NCBI GenBank assembly: GCA_963695705.1
Contig: CAVOHB010000006.1
Span: 1-64,000, forward strand
Direction of reading: 5' to 3'
Origin: JBKPNJ01 sp963695705
GTDB taxonomy: Bacteria; Actinomycetota; Actinomycetes; Propionibacteriales; Nocardioidaceae
DNA: 64,000 nt
Shown here piece by piece: positions 36,200 to 45,303 of this stretch. The notes beneath the pieces are model-generated. The model was given only the letters and a program-made list of their open reading frames with translations, made no database searches and was not told where the DNA came from. Each line of letters begins with the position of its first letter. The stretch's first letter is position 1. Both the position numbers and the translations under genes were made by a program.

Positions 36200-37574
36200 A
36201 TGGCCCAGGAAACGCCTATGCACCAGGCCGACGAAACGGCATCCCCATCTGCCCCCCGGCGAGGGCACATCGGACTGGTGGTGCTCGGCAGCATCGCCTC
36301 CGGCCTCGTGGCAGCGCTGCTCCTGTCCCTGCTCGTATTCGGCGGCTCCGAGGAGCCGACCATCACCGGTGTCATCCTCCTGGCGTTCGCGGCGGGCTGG
36401 GCGATGCTGGCGGTCCTGTCGGTTCGTCGCACCGACCAGCCGCAGCGGTGGGCAGTGATTCCGGCCGCGTTCATGGGCCTGTCCGCACTGGGTTTCCTGG
36501 TGTTCCAGCCCGGCACCTCGGCCATAGGGGCCATCGGGTGGGTATGGCCCGTCGTGCTGCTCGGTCTGGTCGTCTGGATGGTGGTGCAGTCCCGCCGGTC
36601 ACTGCGTAACTGGTCGCGGCGCGTGGTGCTCTACCCGGTCTTCGCGGTATTGATCGCGATGGCCGTGGGTGCCCTATACCAAAACGTCGGGGAAGCCCGA
36701 GACGACAACGCGTTCTCGATGCCGGGGCAACTGTTGGATGTCGGGAACCACCGGCTGCACATCGATTGCACTGGAACCGGAAGCCCGACCGTGGTCCTGG
36801 AGGCCGGCCTCGGGGAGACTTCGCCGGCGATGGCCGGCTGGATCGCCCCCGCCGTTGCATCCACCACGAGAGTGTGCGTGTATGACCGGTCCGGGTACGG
36901 ATGGAGCGACCCAGCACCGAGCCCCGAGGATGGCCGTACTGTGGCAGCCAACCTCCACGCCCTTCTGGCTGGCGCCGGCGTTGCGCCGCCGTACGTGTTG
37001 GCCGGTCACTCCTCCGGCGGGGTCTACATACGGATCTTCGCTGGCATGTACCCCAACGAGGTCGCGGGGATGGTCATGCTGGACGCTCAACCGGCCGAGG
37101 TGTACACGCAGCTTCCCGGCTGGCGGACGTTCTACTCCCTGTATAGACGAGGGGAAGCCCTCGGGCCGTCGCTGGCTCGCGTGGGCGTCGCCCGGATCGG
37201 GTACGACATCGCCCCGAGCGGACTGCCACCGGAGGAGCAAGCCGAACAAGAGGCCGACCTGTCAACGGCGGAGTACTACCGTGCCCTCCACGACGAAATC
37301 GCCCAGCTGCTCACCTCGCTGACACAGGCAGCAACAGGTGACCAGCTTCGGTGACAAGCCACTCATCGTCGTCACCGCCGGCAAGGACGCGCAGGACGGC
37401 TGGCTTCCGCTGCAGGACAAGATGGTGCAGCTTTCGTCGAACAGCGTCCATCGAGTCTTGCCGGACGTGAGTCACGCATCGCTCATCGAAGACCAAGCGG
37501 ACTCCAGGTCCGCGAGTGCCGCGATCATCGATGTCGTCCACGCGGTCCGCTCCGGCGCTCCGCTCAACCCCTGA
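36200..37574 (+). pseudogene. Membrane-anchored alpha/beta hydrolase (one frameshift)
   Basis: About 458 residues after repair. Four N-terminal hydrophobic helices (residues ~25-160) precede the hydrolase domain: HRLHIDCTGTGSPTVVLEAG, nucleophile elbow LAGHSSGGVYIRIFAGMYP, acid in VVTAGKDAQDGW and the catalytic His in LPDVSHASLIEDQ. The reading shifts near 37345, just before GDKPLIVVTAG, so the triad is split between frames. Similar membrane-tethered esterases are common in actinobacteria. Substrate unknown. Confidence 0.83.
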
Positions 37575-37626
37575 CCATGTTCTGATCACCTGACGAGGAT
37601 CAACCGCTGCAGAGAGAGAGCCTTCC

Positions 37627-38850
37627 ATGGAACCGCCGCCGACGCCGAACGGTAGGGGAACCGGCGAGCCGCTGGAACCGTCTGCCCGGGCAGCAGGAGC
37701 CGGGTGGCGTGAGGTTGGCGATGATGACCGCGTGGAGGTCGTCGTGGTCGGTGCGGGCCAGGCCGGGTTGGCGATCGGGTACTTTCTGGCACGTCAAGGT
37801 CGCCGGTTCATGATCCTCGAGGCCGCCGACACGGTGGGTGCGGCCTGGCGGGACCGGTGGGATTCGCTTGCCCTGTTCACACCCCGGCGGTATGACGCAC
37901 TCCCCGGAGTGGGCTTCCCGGGGGATCCCGAGGGTTACCCGACGCGTGACGAAGTCGTTTCGTATCTGACGGCATATGCCGAGACCTTTCAGCTGCCGGT
38001 GATTCTCGACAGCGCCGTCCAATCGCTGACACCGATCGATGACGGGTTCCGGCTGGAGTGCCCCGGCCGAACAGTGGTGGCTGACCAGGTCGTCGTCGCG
38101 ACCGGTCCCTTCCAGCTGCCGTTCACGCCGGAGTCGGCCGGTCAGCTTGCCCCTGGGGTCTTCCAGATGCACAGCACGGGTTACCGGCACCCGCGGGACA
38201 TCCCGGCAGGGACGGTGCTGGTTGTGGGTGGGGGCAACACCGGATTCCAGATCGCGACTGAGCTGACCGGAACACACTCGGTCCATCTCTCGGTCGGCTC
38301 ACGGCAGACGCCGCTGCCGCAGCGGATCTGGCGGCGCGACCTGTTCTGGTGGCTCACCAAGACAGGATTGCTCAAGACGACTGTCGACTCACGGCTCGGG
38401 CGCCGTCTGCAGCATCGGGACACCCTGATCGGGTCCAGTCCGAGCCAGCTGAAAGGCAGCGGCGTGGTCTTGAGGCCACGGGCCGTGAGCGCCGCTGGGG
38501 ACAGGGTGACCTTCGCCGACGGCAGCGAGCTGAGGGTCGACGCGGTGATCTGGGCCACCGGGTACCGCCCTGATCACTCCTGGGTCAACGTTCCCGGTGT
38601 GCTCCGCGACGGCCGCGTCGCGCATCATCGAGGCGTCACTGACATCCCAGGCCTCTACTTCCTCGGCCTGACCTGGCAACACACCCGCGGTTCAGCGTTG
38701 CTCGGCTGGGTGAAAGACGATGCCGAGTATCTCGCGACCCAGATCCAAACCCTGGCCGACAGGCGGAAAGCAAGGCCAGGCCCAGCCAATCGCGAACAGC
38801 CGATCAGCGCAGAAGCTCAGGAGGAGTCTCAGCATGTCGAACCACAGTGA
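37627..38850 (+). CDS. Flavin-containing monooxygenase-like oxidoreductase (CzcO/FMO type)
   Basis: 407 residues. VEVVVVGAGQAGLAIGYFLA (FAD, residue ~38), VLVVGGGNTGFQIATELTG (NADPH, ~197) and the C-terminal ATGYRPDHSW with GLYFLGLTWQHTRGSALLGW. Belongs to the group of YUCCA/CzcO-like monooxygenases, often annotated as putative potassium- or metal-associated oxidoreductases. Its last 17 bases overlap the start of the multicopper oxidase, so the pair is co-translated. Shine-Dalgarno GAGAGAG before the ATG. Confidence 0.87.
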   Translation: MEPPPTPNGRGTGEPLEPSARAAGAGWREVGDDDRVEVVVVGAGQAGLAIGYFLARQGRRFMILEAADTVGAAWRDRWDSLALFTPRRYDALPGVGFPGDPEGYPTRDEVVSYLTAYAETFQLPVILDSAVQSLTPIDDGFRLECPGRTVVADQVVVATGPFQLPFTPESAGQLAPGVFQMHSTGYRHPRDIPAGTVLVVGGGNTGFQIATELTGTHSVHLSVGSRQTPLPQRIWRRDLFWWLTKTGLLKTTVDSRLGRRLQHRDTLIGSSPSQLKGSGVVLRPRAVSAAGDRVTFADGSELRVDAVIWATGYRPDHSWVNVPGVLRDGRVAHHRGVTDIPGLYFLGLTWQHTRGSALLGWVKDDAEYLATQIQTLADRRKARPGPANREQPISAEAQEESQHVEPQ

Positions 38851-40681
38851 TCACATGCAGCCCGCTGATCGCGGGAACTTCCCCAGTGACACTCGTGACC
38901 TTCCAGAGTCCCACCCATCGGAGCTTGTCTCCCTCGCTGACGGGGAGGAGTTCGACCTGGGTATCGCTCCTATGGTCAAGCGGCTGGGCGACGTGACTGT
39001 GCGCATGCTTGCCTACAACGGGTCGGTGCCCGGTCCCACCATGCGGGTTCAGCAGGGTTCTGAAGTGGTCATCAACGTGACCAACGAGGCTGACACCGAG
39101 GCCACCGTGCACTGGCACGGGCTGCGGTTGCAGAACGCCTATGACGGGACGCACGAGACCCAGACACCGATGCAGGTGGGCCAGAGCTTCAGCTATCGAC
39201 TGCAGTTCCACGATCCCGGCGTCTACTGGTATCACCCGCACATCCGGGAGGACTACGGCCAGGAGATGGGGCTGTACGGCAACATCGTGGTCGTCCCGTC
39301 GGACCCGGACTATTGGCCCCCGGTGAACCGGGAGGAGCTGCTCACCCTCGATGACGTCCTGCTCGAGGACGGTCAGATCGCGTCGTTCAGCCGCACCGAG
39401 ACGACGTACGTGGCGATGGGGCGGTTCGGCAACACCATGCTCGTCGGCGGTGACGTCAGCCCAGAACTGTCAGCCGACCTCGGGGAGGTGGTGCGTTTCT
39501 ACTTCACCAACACCGCCAACACGCGGGTCTTCAATGTCGGCTTCGACAAGGCCCAGATGAAGCTGGTCGGCGGTGACAGCGGCAGGGTCGAGCAGGAAGC
39601 CTTCGTGAACGAGGTGATGCTCGCGCCGTCGGAGCGGATCGTCGTCGATGTCCTGTTCGACCAGCCTGGGCGCGCGACCCTCGAGCACCGGCACCCAGAG
39701 CGCACCTACCCGCTGGCGTCAGTCACCGTTGGCGAGACCCCGATAGCGCCGAACCTGCGCAAGCAGTTCGAGGTGCTTCGCACCAACGCCGACATGACAG
39801 CCGAACGGGACCGGCTGGACCGCTACCGCGACGTGGCAGCGGACAAGACTCTCGCCTTCGTGGCTGAGATGGAGATGGGTGTGCCCGACGGCCCCATCGT
39901 CTACGCCTGTCCGATGCATCCCGAGGTGGTAAGCGCGGATGAGGGCACCTGTCCGAACTGCGGGATGAAGCTGCTGGCGATCTCCGTCGCGCTCACTTAC
40001 ACCTGCCCGATGCACGCCGAAGTCATCACCGCCGACCAAGGCCGATGCCCGCACTGCGGCATGAAGCTGGTTGCCGTCGCCGCGACCTACACGTGCCCCA
40101 TGCACCCTGACGTCGTGAGCGACTCACCCGACCGCTGCCCTCAATGCGGGATGAAGCTCATGCCGTCGCAACTCGTCAACCAGAGCCAACACCACGATGA
40201 CGGACCTAGTCACGCGTCGGAGCACGACGACCACCAGCAGCACAACGACGGGGAGGGCCACACACATCAAGCCACCGGCGGCATCGAGTGGGAAGACGAC
40301 ATGGTTGACGTCAACCGCATCACCACACCGGCCAACATGCGCTGGAAGCTCGTCGACCGCAGCACGGGCGACGAGAACCACGCGATCGACTGGCACTTCA
40401 AGGTCGGCGACCAGGTAAAGATCCGTCTGGTCAACGAGATGGACTCCGACCACCCCATGCACCACCCCTTCCACGTTCATGGCGCGGGCCGCTTCCTCGT
40501 GATGAGCCGCGACGACACCCTCGAACCCAACCTCGTCTGGAAAGACACCGTCCTCGTCCGGACTGGTGAAACCGTCGACATCCTCCTCGACGTGACCAAC
40601 CCCGGTCTCTGGATGGCGCACTGCCACATCGCCGAACACCACGAGAGCGGCATGATGTTCAGCTTCAACGTCGACCCCTAG
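38834..40681 (+). CDS. Multicopper oxidase with three inserted heavy-metal-binding repeats
   Basis: 615 residues, intact. Copper ligands are all present: VHWHGLRLQN, YWYHPHIRED, HPMHHPFHVHGAGR and WMAHCHIAEHHESGMM with the type 1 Cys. Between cupredoxin domains 2 and 3 (residues ~355-445) lie three tandem repeats of the form Y-x-CPMHP...CPxCGMKL (YACPMHPEVVSADEGTCPNC, YTCPMHAEVITADQGRCPHC, YTCPMHPDVVSDSPDRCPQC), followed by a His/Asp-rich linker. Such heavy-metal-binding domains are normally at the N-terminus of copper ATPases. No signal peptide is evident. A role in copper oxidation and sequestration is inferred. Start ATG 38834 after GAGGAG. Confidence 0.92.
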   Translation: MSNHSDHMQPADRGNFPSDTRDLPESHPSELVSLADGEEFDLGIAPMVKRLGDVTVRMLAYNGSVPGPTMRVQQGSEVVINVTNEADTEATVHWHGLRLQNAYDGTHETQTPMQVGQSFSYRLQFHDPGVYWYHPHIREDYGQEMGLYGNIVVVPSDPDYWPPVNREELLTLDDVLLEDGQIASFSRTETTYVAMGRFGNTMLVGGDVSPELSADLGEVVRFYFTNTANTRVFNVGFDKAQMKLVGGDSGRVEQEAFVNEVMLAPSERIVVDVLFDQPGRATLEHRHPERTYPLASVTVGETPIAPNLRKQFEVLRTNADMTAERDRLDRYRDVAADKTLAFVAEMEMGVPDGPIVYACPMHPEVVSADEGTCPNCGMKLLAISVALTYTCPMHAEVITADQGRCPHCGMKLVAVAATYTCPMHPDVVSDSPDRCPQCGMKLMPSQLVNQSQHHDDGPSHASEHDDHQQHNDGEGHTHQATGGIEWEDDMVDVNRITTPANMRWKLVDRSTGDENHAIDWHFKVGDQVKIRLVNEMDSDHPMHHPFHVHGAGRFLVMSRDDTLEPNLVWKDTVLVRTGETVDILLDVTNPGLWMAHCHIAEHHESGMMFSFNVDP

Positions 40682-40801
40682 CACCGACCCCACCCCACGC
40701 CCACGGCTGCATGCCCCCCAGAAAGTCGCGACCCGCAAGCGCAACCGTGGGCCGGTCTCAATGAGGGAGCTTTGCCCGCCCACCAGGAGCCAGTGCTTGA
40801 C

Positions 40802-41227
40802 ATGACGGTAATAGCAAGCCCACAGAGCCTGCGTGTGCCGGTTGTCGCTGGGGCGGTTATCGGTGTGGCCAATGCTGCCTTACCGTTCGCCTTCTGGTGG
40901 CTACCACCGGCCACGGTCTACGCCATGGGCCTGGTCTTCATCGCCGCCGTCTACATCGGGCTCAGCGTCGCCGACGGTCGCTCCAAGGTGATCGCAGCCG
41001 AAACCGCCGTCGCCACCGTCTTCGTCGTTGTCGCCGCCGTCGCCGTCACCGGACCAGCCTGGCTCCTGGTCGTCGGACTCACGGGCCACGGCCTCAAGGA
41101 CCTTTGGCAACACCGGACACGTTTCGTCACCGGCACCCGATGGTGGCCGCCGTTCTGCGCAGCCGTGGACTGGGTTGCCGCCGCGATCCTCGCCGTCGCG
41201 TTGGCCGCAGGGGCAAACCTGAGCTGA
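40802..41227 (+). CDS. Small integral membrane protein (DUF6010-like)
   Basis: 141 residues with about four transmembrane helices (VPVVAGAVIGVANAALPFAF, YAMGLVFIAAVYIGLSVADG, VATVFVVVAAVAVTGPAWLL) and the conserved GHGLKDLWQHRTRFVTGTRW then WWPPFCAAVDWV. It resembles the DUF6010 group by this motif; function unknown. Lies 120 bases after the multicopper oxidase on the same strand; a GTG at 40793 is an alternative start closer to AGGAG. Confidence 0.7.
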   Translation: MTVIASPQSLRVPVVAGAVIGVANAALPFAFWWLPPATVYAMGLVFIAAVYIGLSVADGRSKVIAAETAVATVFVVVAAVAVTGPAWLLVVGLTGHGLKDLWQHRTRFVTGTRWWPPFCAAVDWVAAAILAVALAAGANLS

Positions 41228-41474
41228 AGCCGACCTGCGCGAACTTGTGCTCACAAACTCCTACCGTGCCGCTGAGATCCTCGCGCCGGGCTGTGGCGGA
41301 CGCCGCTCGCCGGTCGTCCTCATGCCGGTGAAACCATGGCGGCGGTCTTGACACTCGTGTACCGCTGACCCGGGCGTTCGAACCCGAGCACTGCCGCCGG
41401 CCGTGCCCTGGTAACCGGCGGGCCGCGTTAGCTCGGTGGGGGACATGGGCACCTCCTTCCCGCCGCCCGTCCGC

Positions 41475-42248
41475 TCAGCCGGGGAAAGGAGCGAGCCTGA
41501 TCGTCACGTCACTGAGCGCGAAGCGGTGTAGGTACCAGGCGCGACCATGCGGGACCTGCTCGGCTTCGGCTCGCAACAGGCCGGCGAACTCGCGCTTGAA
41601 TCCGACACGTGGGTAGTCCTGGACGACTGTCTTGCGGACTGCGTTGGGTACCTGATCGCTGCGCAGCCCGAACACATCGACTGCTGCACCGGCGGAAAGC
41701 AGGAAGGCTTCAGCACCGGATTCAAGACCAACGCCTGGGGTGTAGTGCAGGGCGATCGCGTTCGTCACGAGCTCGCGCCTTACCTCTGGTACGCCGTGGA
41801 CGTCAGTGAAGTCGCGCGCCAGGGCCGCGCTGCGAACCGTGAAGTCGACATCAGGGACCCGGGTGGGCAGGCCGGTGTCGTGGAACATCGCGGCCACGTA
41901 CAGCAGTTCGCGATCGAAGTCGACGTCGTCCAGTGCGGCGATGACTGCACCCCAGGCGTACGCACGGCGCGAGTGGTTCAGCAGTACCGGGGTCAGGAGG
42001 TCGTGAGCAGCGGCCTCCGCCTCTCGTGCCAGCAACGAGTCCGGCGGGACCAGCGCTTTCGGGTCAACCGAGTTTCGGCGCCCCGAATGCGTTCGAGTCG
42101 CCATTGCGAGACGTCCCACGATGATGGCGCGATGGCCGCGCAGTAGTGGCCGGGCGAGCGAGATGCGCTCGCGAACCGTCAGCACACCACCGGTGCGCTC
42201 GGTCCAACCGATGGTTCCGATTTGCGCGTTAGGCGCTTGCTGGTTCAC
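41475..42248 (-). CDS. HD-domain phosphohydrolase-like protein (cyanamide-hydratase type)
   Basis: 257 residues from a GTG with GGAACGGTGAG upstream. Core: REAEAAAHDLLTPVLLNHSR (first His), ELLYVAAMFHDTGLPTRVP (HD pair), ALHYTPGVGLESGAEAFLLS and AVDVFGLRSDQVP with a further Asp. This order matches the HD proteins related to fungal cyanamide hydratase. The N-terminal IGTIGWTERTGGVLTVRERI is typical of that group. Substrate unknown. Upstream 42249-42533 has nothing recognisable. Confidence 0.82.
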   Translation of the reverse strand: MNQQAPNAQIGTIGWTERTGGVLTVRERISLARPLLRGHRAIIVGRLAMATRTHSGRRNSVDPKALVPPDSLLAREAEAAAHDLLTPVLLNHSRRAYAWGAVIAALDDVDFDRELLYVAAMFHDTGLPTRVPDVDFTVRSAALARDFTDVHGVPEVRRELVTNAIALHYTPGVGLESGAEAFLLSAGAAVDVFGLRSDQVPNAVRKTVVQDYPRVGFKREFAGLLRAEAEQVPHGRAWYLHRFALSDVTIRLAPFPG

Positions 42249-42533
42249 GCGAATCTCACCGTTCCTTGATGGTCTCACGATACGGCGAAGGGCTAGGTAG
42301 GTAGGCCGATGGAGAACTGGGAGGGTGTACAGCGCGCGGCGAAACCCGGGCGCTGAGTGACCCCATCGAGCCGAGGACCCGCGACCGGACGGCCGGTCTC
42401 TGGCGGCGGTTAGGACCCGTCGACGGGACACTAGCGGTGGAAAGGCGCGCCTTCGCGAGAGCTCGACTCGCGGGGCATGATCGGACTGTGCGGCTGTTGG
42501 GAGTCGCACTTGCCTGGCGCCACGCCACCGCGG

Positions 42534-43004
42534 TCAGAGCCAGCGCGGGACGCGGCTGGTGTACTCGGTGTAGGCCATGCCGAACTTCGCCGCCAGGTAA
42601 CGCTCTTCGGGCACGACCGCGCCCCATCTGAGTAGCGCCCACTCCAGCGGCAGCGCGATCAGGGCCCACAGCGACCCTGCCAGGAGAGCCACGCCCGCCG
42701 CCCCGGCGAGCAGTCCAAGGTAGAGAGGATTGCGCGACCGGGCGAACGGCCCACTGTCGATCAGCGTCCTGGTCGCGCCGCCGGGCAGCAGCGCCGTCCG
42801 GTGCCTCGCGATCGTCACGAGTGCCCACCCATTCCAGACCATGAAGGCCATGACGAGTAGCCACCCCAGCACAACAATCACCGGCGAAGCGACTCGTGGA
42901 TCGCCCACCAACCGGGAGATGAGAAGGCCGAGCCCCAGTGGACCACCTACTGCCACGGGCGGCCACATCCGGAAGGAGGGACCACGATCGGAAGTCACGC
43001 TCAT
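42534..43004 (-). CDS. Isoprenylcysteine O-methyltransferase-like (ICMT/PEMT) membrane protein
   Basis: 156 residues, four to five helices. C-terminal signature TLIDSGPFARSRNPLYLGLL (GPFxxxRNPxYLG) and EERYLAAKFGMAYTEYTSRV PRW (E-E-x-Y-L...Y..Y...VPRW) define the ICMT/phospholipid methyltransferase family. Bacterial members methylate diverse lipids; the acceptor is unknown. Start at MSVTSDRGPSF. Confidence 0.87.
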   Translation of the reverse strand: MSVTSDRGPSFRMWPPVAVGGPLGLGLLISRLVGDPRVASPVIVVLGWLLVMAFMVWNGWALVTIARHRTALLPGGATRTLIDSGPFARSRNPLYLGLLAGAAGVALLAGSLWALIALPLEWALLRWGAVVPEERYLAAKFGMAYTEYTSRVPRWL

Positions 43005-43272
43005 GAATATTGCCTGAGCCCAGAAGGCGCCCCGGGACCGCATCGCTGAACCGATCGGACTTCGCAGAGCGCTGCAACAGGTCGGAGGATCGTGGCTGTC
43101 CGCGGCAATCTGTGCGCCTGAAGGAACGCCGCACGTGCAGTTCAGTAGGCAGCCTGGTCCCGCCACCGGGTACGAGGCTCCGCATCTGGCGCCGTCGCTA
43201 GGGTGGGGCTAGGCCTCGCAGGCAGAGGGGTGGACCCACCAGCGCCTACCGGTCCTAGCGAAGAGAGAAGCA

Positions 43273-44040
43273 ATGCGGGTCCTGCGGTACTTCGACCTCC
43301 ACGGGAAGGTCGCCGTCGTCACCGGCGCTTCCCGTGGGCTCGGCCGCGCCTTCGCCCAGGCTCTCGGCGAGGCGGGCGCGTCCCTGGCGTTGCTCTCCCG
43401 CGACGCCGATGCCGGGCTGGCGGCCGTCGAGGAGCTGCAAGCAGACGGCATCCGCACGGAGTTCTTCGCCGTAGACGTGACCGATCGAGAAGCGATGGCG
43501 ACCGTGGCCGACGCGGTGACCGATGCGCTGGGTCCGGTGGGCGTGCTGGTGAACAACGCCGGCACCTGCATACACCGGCCGGCGCTGGAGGTGACCCCGG
43601 AGGACTGGCGGACGGTGCTGGAGGTCAACCTCGACGGCGTGTGGAACGGCTGCCAGATCTTCGGAGCGGGGATGGTGGAGCGCAGGACGGGCTCGATCAT
43701 CAACATCGGCTCGATGTCGGGCTTCGTGGTGAACCGACCGCAGTGGCAGCCCGGCTACAACGCCTCGAAGGCCGCCGTGCATCACCTCACGCGCTCACTC
43801 GCCGCGGAGTGGGCCCCCTTCGGAGTCCGCGTCAACGCGCTGGCCCCGGGCTACGTCCGCACGGAGATGGCTCCGGTGGATGACCCTCGGTACCGGCCGC
43901 GGTGGATCGAAGACGCCCCGATGGGCCGGACCGCCGCGCCGGTGGAGCTGGGACCGTCGGTGGTGTATCTGGCCAGCGAAGCCTCGTCCTTCATGACCGG
44001 TGAGGTGGTCGTCATCGACGGGGGATACACACTGCACTGA
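43273..44040 (+). CDS. Short-chain dehydrogenase/reductase (xylulose/sorbose reductase-like)
   Basis: 255 residues. TGASRGLGRAFAQALGEAGA, LSRDAD after beta-2, NNAGTC, NIGSMSGFV (catalytic Ser), GYNASKAAVHHLTRS (Tyr/Lys) and the C-terminal LASEASSFMTGEVVVIDGGYT. This C-terminus and the FDLHGKVAVVTG opening match sugar-alcohol SDRs such as L-xylulose or sorbose reductases. Likely NADP-dependent. AGAGAGAAGC upstream of the ATG is a plausible ribosome site. Confidence 0.9.
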   Translation: MRVLRYFDLHGKVAVVTGASRGLGRAFAQALGEAGASLALLSRDADAGLAAVEELQADGIRTEFFAVDVTDREAMATVADAVTDALGPVGVLVNNAGTCIHRPALEVTPEDWRTVLEVNLDGVWNGCQIFGAGMVERRTGSIINIGSMSGFVVNRPQWQPGYNASKAAVHHLTRSLAAEWAPFGVRVNALAPGYVRTEMAPVDDPRYRPRWIEDAPMGRTAAPVELGPSVVYLASEASSFMTGEVVVIDGGYTLH

Positions 44041-44088
44041 CGCACCTATACCGGGCGTCAACTTCACCCTCGTGGTTATGCTCGGTGC

Positions 44089-44406
44089 ATGCTCATCCTC
44101 GCCATCATCTTGTTCGGCATGATCGCCGGCGCCGCTGCACAGCTGATCCTCGGACGAAAGCACGGCAGGGTCGACTGGACGATGGCGATCGTGGCCGGGC
44201 TGGTCGGGTCTTTCATCGGCGGGTTGTTGATCAGCCTGCTGTTCGGTGACGGCCTTGATCTGAAGCCGAGCGGCCTCATCGGGTCTGTGGTCGGTGCGAT
44301 TATCGTCACGGCGGGTTGGCGCTGGTGGGAAGGCAGGAACAAGCCGACTGCGGCTGACCGTGCCGCCACGCGCTCGGGAGATCCCCGCAAGTCCCACCCC
44401 CGCTGA
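44089..44406 (+). CDS. GlsB/YeaQ/YmgE-family stress membrane protein
   Basis: 105 residues with three hydrophobic helices and glycine-zipper content: MLILAIILFGMIAGAAAQLI, LGRKHGRVDWTMAIVAGLVG, SFIGGLLISLLFG and GLIGSVVGAIIVTAGWRWW. Formerly 'transglycosylase-associated'. General stress protein of unknown mechanism. It follows the SDR by 48 bases. Confidence 0.88.
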   Translation: MLILAIILFGMIAGAAAQLILGRKHGRVDWTMAIVAGLVGSFIGGLLISLLFGDGLDLKPSGLIGSVVGAIIVTAGWRWWEGRNKPTAADRAATRSGDPRKSHPR

Positions 44407-44502
44407 CACACCAAGTCAGACCGGTCAGACGTCCGGCGAACGTCATGGGCAGGGTCTTAAACCGCGCCTCGCCGAGATCGCCGGGCCAGGCGCTGAACCG
44501 GC

Positions 44503-45108
44503 CTAGTGCGTGTTGCGCGGCGGCTGAGCAAGCGCCGGTCGGCGCTTGACGTTGACCCGGCCCATGAGTGCGCGCCCGTGCACGCGTACGACCGGCGAGT
44601 CGGGCGTCGGCTGGGGTTGGATCTTCGACCTGGACTCGCTGTAGTCCCCCATGAACGCCCGGCCGTCACAGATGACCACGGTGTGCTCGTCCACGTAGAC
44701 GTCCACAGAACCCATCACGACGGAGGCGTCGATGGTGACCTCCTGACCGGCAACGATCGCCTCACGCAGGTCCAGTACCACGCCGCCCATCAGGGCGAAC
44801 GCCTTGTGCTGCGCGCCCACCTGCCACCGGCCGCGGCGCCGCGTCGTCGACATCATCGCGAAAGACTTCTCGTGGGCGGGCCCGGCTGCGAAGGCACCGG
44901 ACCGCTGCACAGGGAGCCCGCCGGTGCTCGCTCTGGGTAGGTCCGCGGTGAGGGGCACGATCTCGGCGTAGGTCTTAGCGGCGAATGCGGCCTCGAGCCG
45001 CTTGTCGAGCTCATCGAGGTCGATGCGACCCTCGCCAGCAGCTTGCCGCAACACGTCGGCGACCTGCTGGCGCTCCTGGTCGGAGATGCGCTGCTCGGCG
45101 GGCTCCAT
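44503..45108 (-). CDS. DUF1707 / LiaF-like cell-wall-active domain protein
   Basis: 201 residues. Residues 5-60 are DUF1707 (RISDQERQQVADVLRQAAGE, GRIDLDELDKRLEAAFAAKT). The C-terminal half has the LiaF-like beta-solenoid (ALMGGVVLDLREA, VTIDASVVMGSVDVYV, VVICDGRAFMGDYS, VRVHGRALMGRVNVKRRP). Likely cytosolic or membrane-peripheral; relatives modulate envelope-stress signalling. Convergent with the GlsB gene. Confidence 0.87.
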   Translation of the reverse strand: MEPAEQRISDQERQQVADVLRQAAGEGRIDLDELDKRLEAAFAAKTYAEIVPLTADLPRASTGGLPVQRSGAFAAGPAHEKSFAMMSTTRRRGRWQVGAQHKAFALMGGVVLDLREAIVAGQEVTIDASVVMGSVDVYVDEHTVVICDGRAFMGDYSESRSKIQPQPTPDSPVVRVHGRALMGRVNVKRRPALAQPPRNTH

Positions 45109-45303
45109 CAGCCGTCCTGAGGCTCTCGGCGCATTGGGTCAGGTTACCCGAGCAGGGTGGCTAGGAGATGTGTCCTGGCGCCTCTCATGCGTCGCGTGGG
45201 AGGGGACGTGCTCTCTCCGCACGTCGCGACCGGGGTTGCGGCTCTCGCTGGCCGGCGGTGACGTCGACCAGCTCGTGATCGAGCGGGTCACCTGCTCGCT
45301 CGG

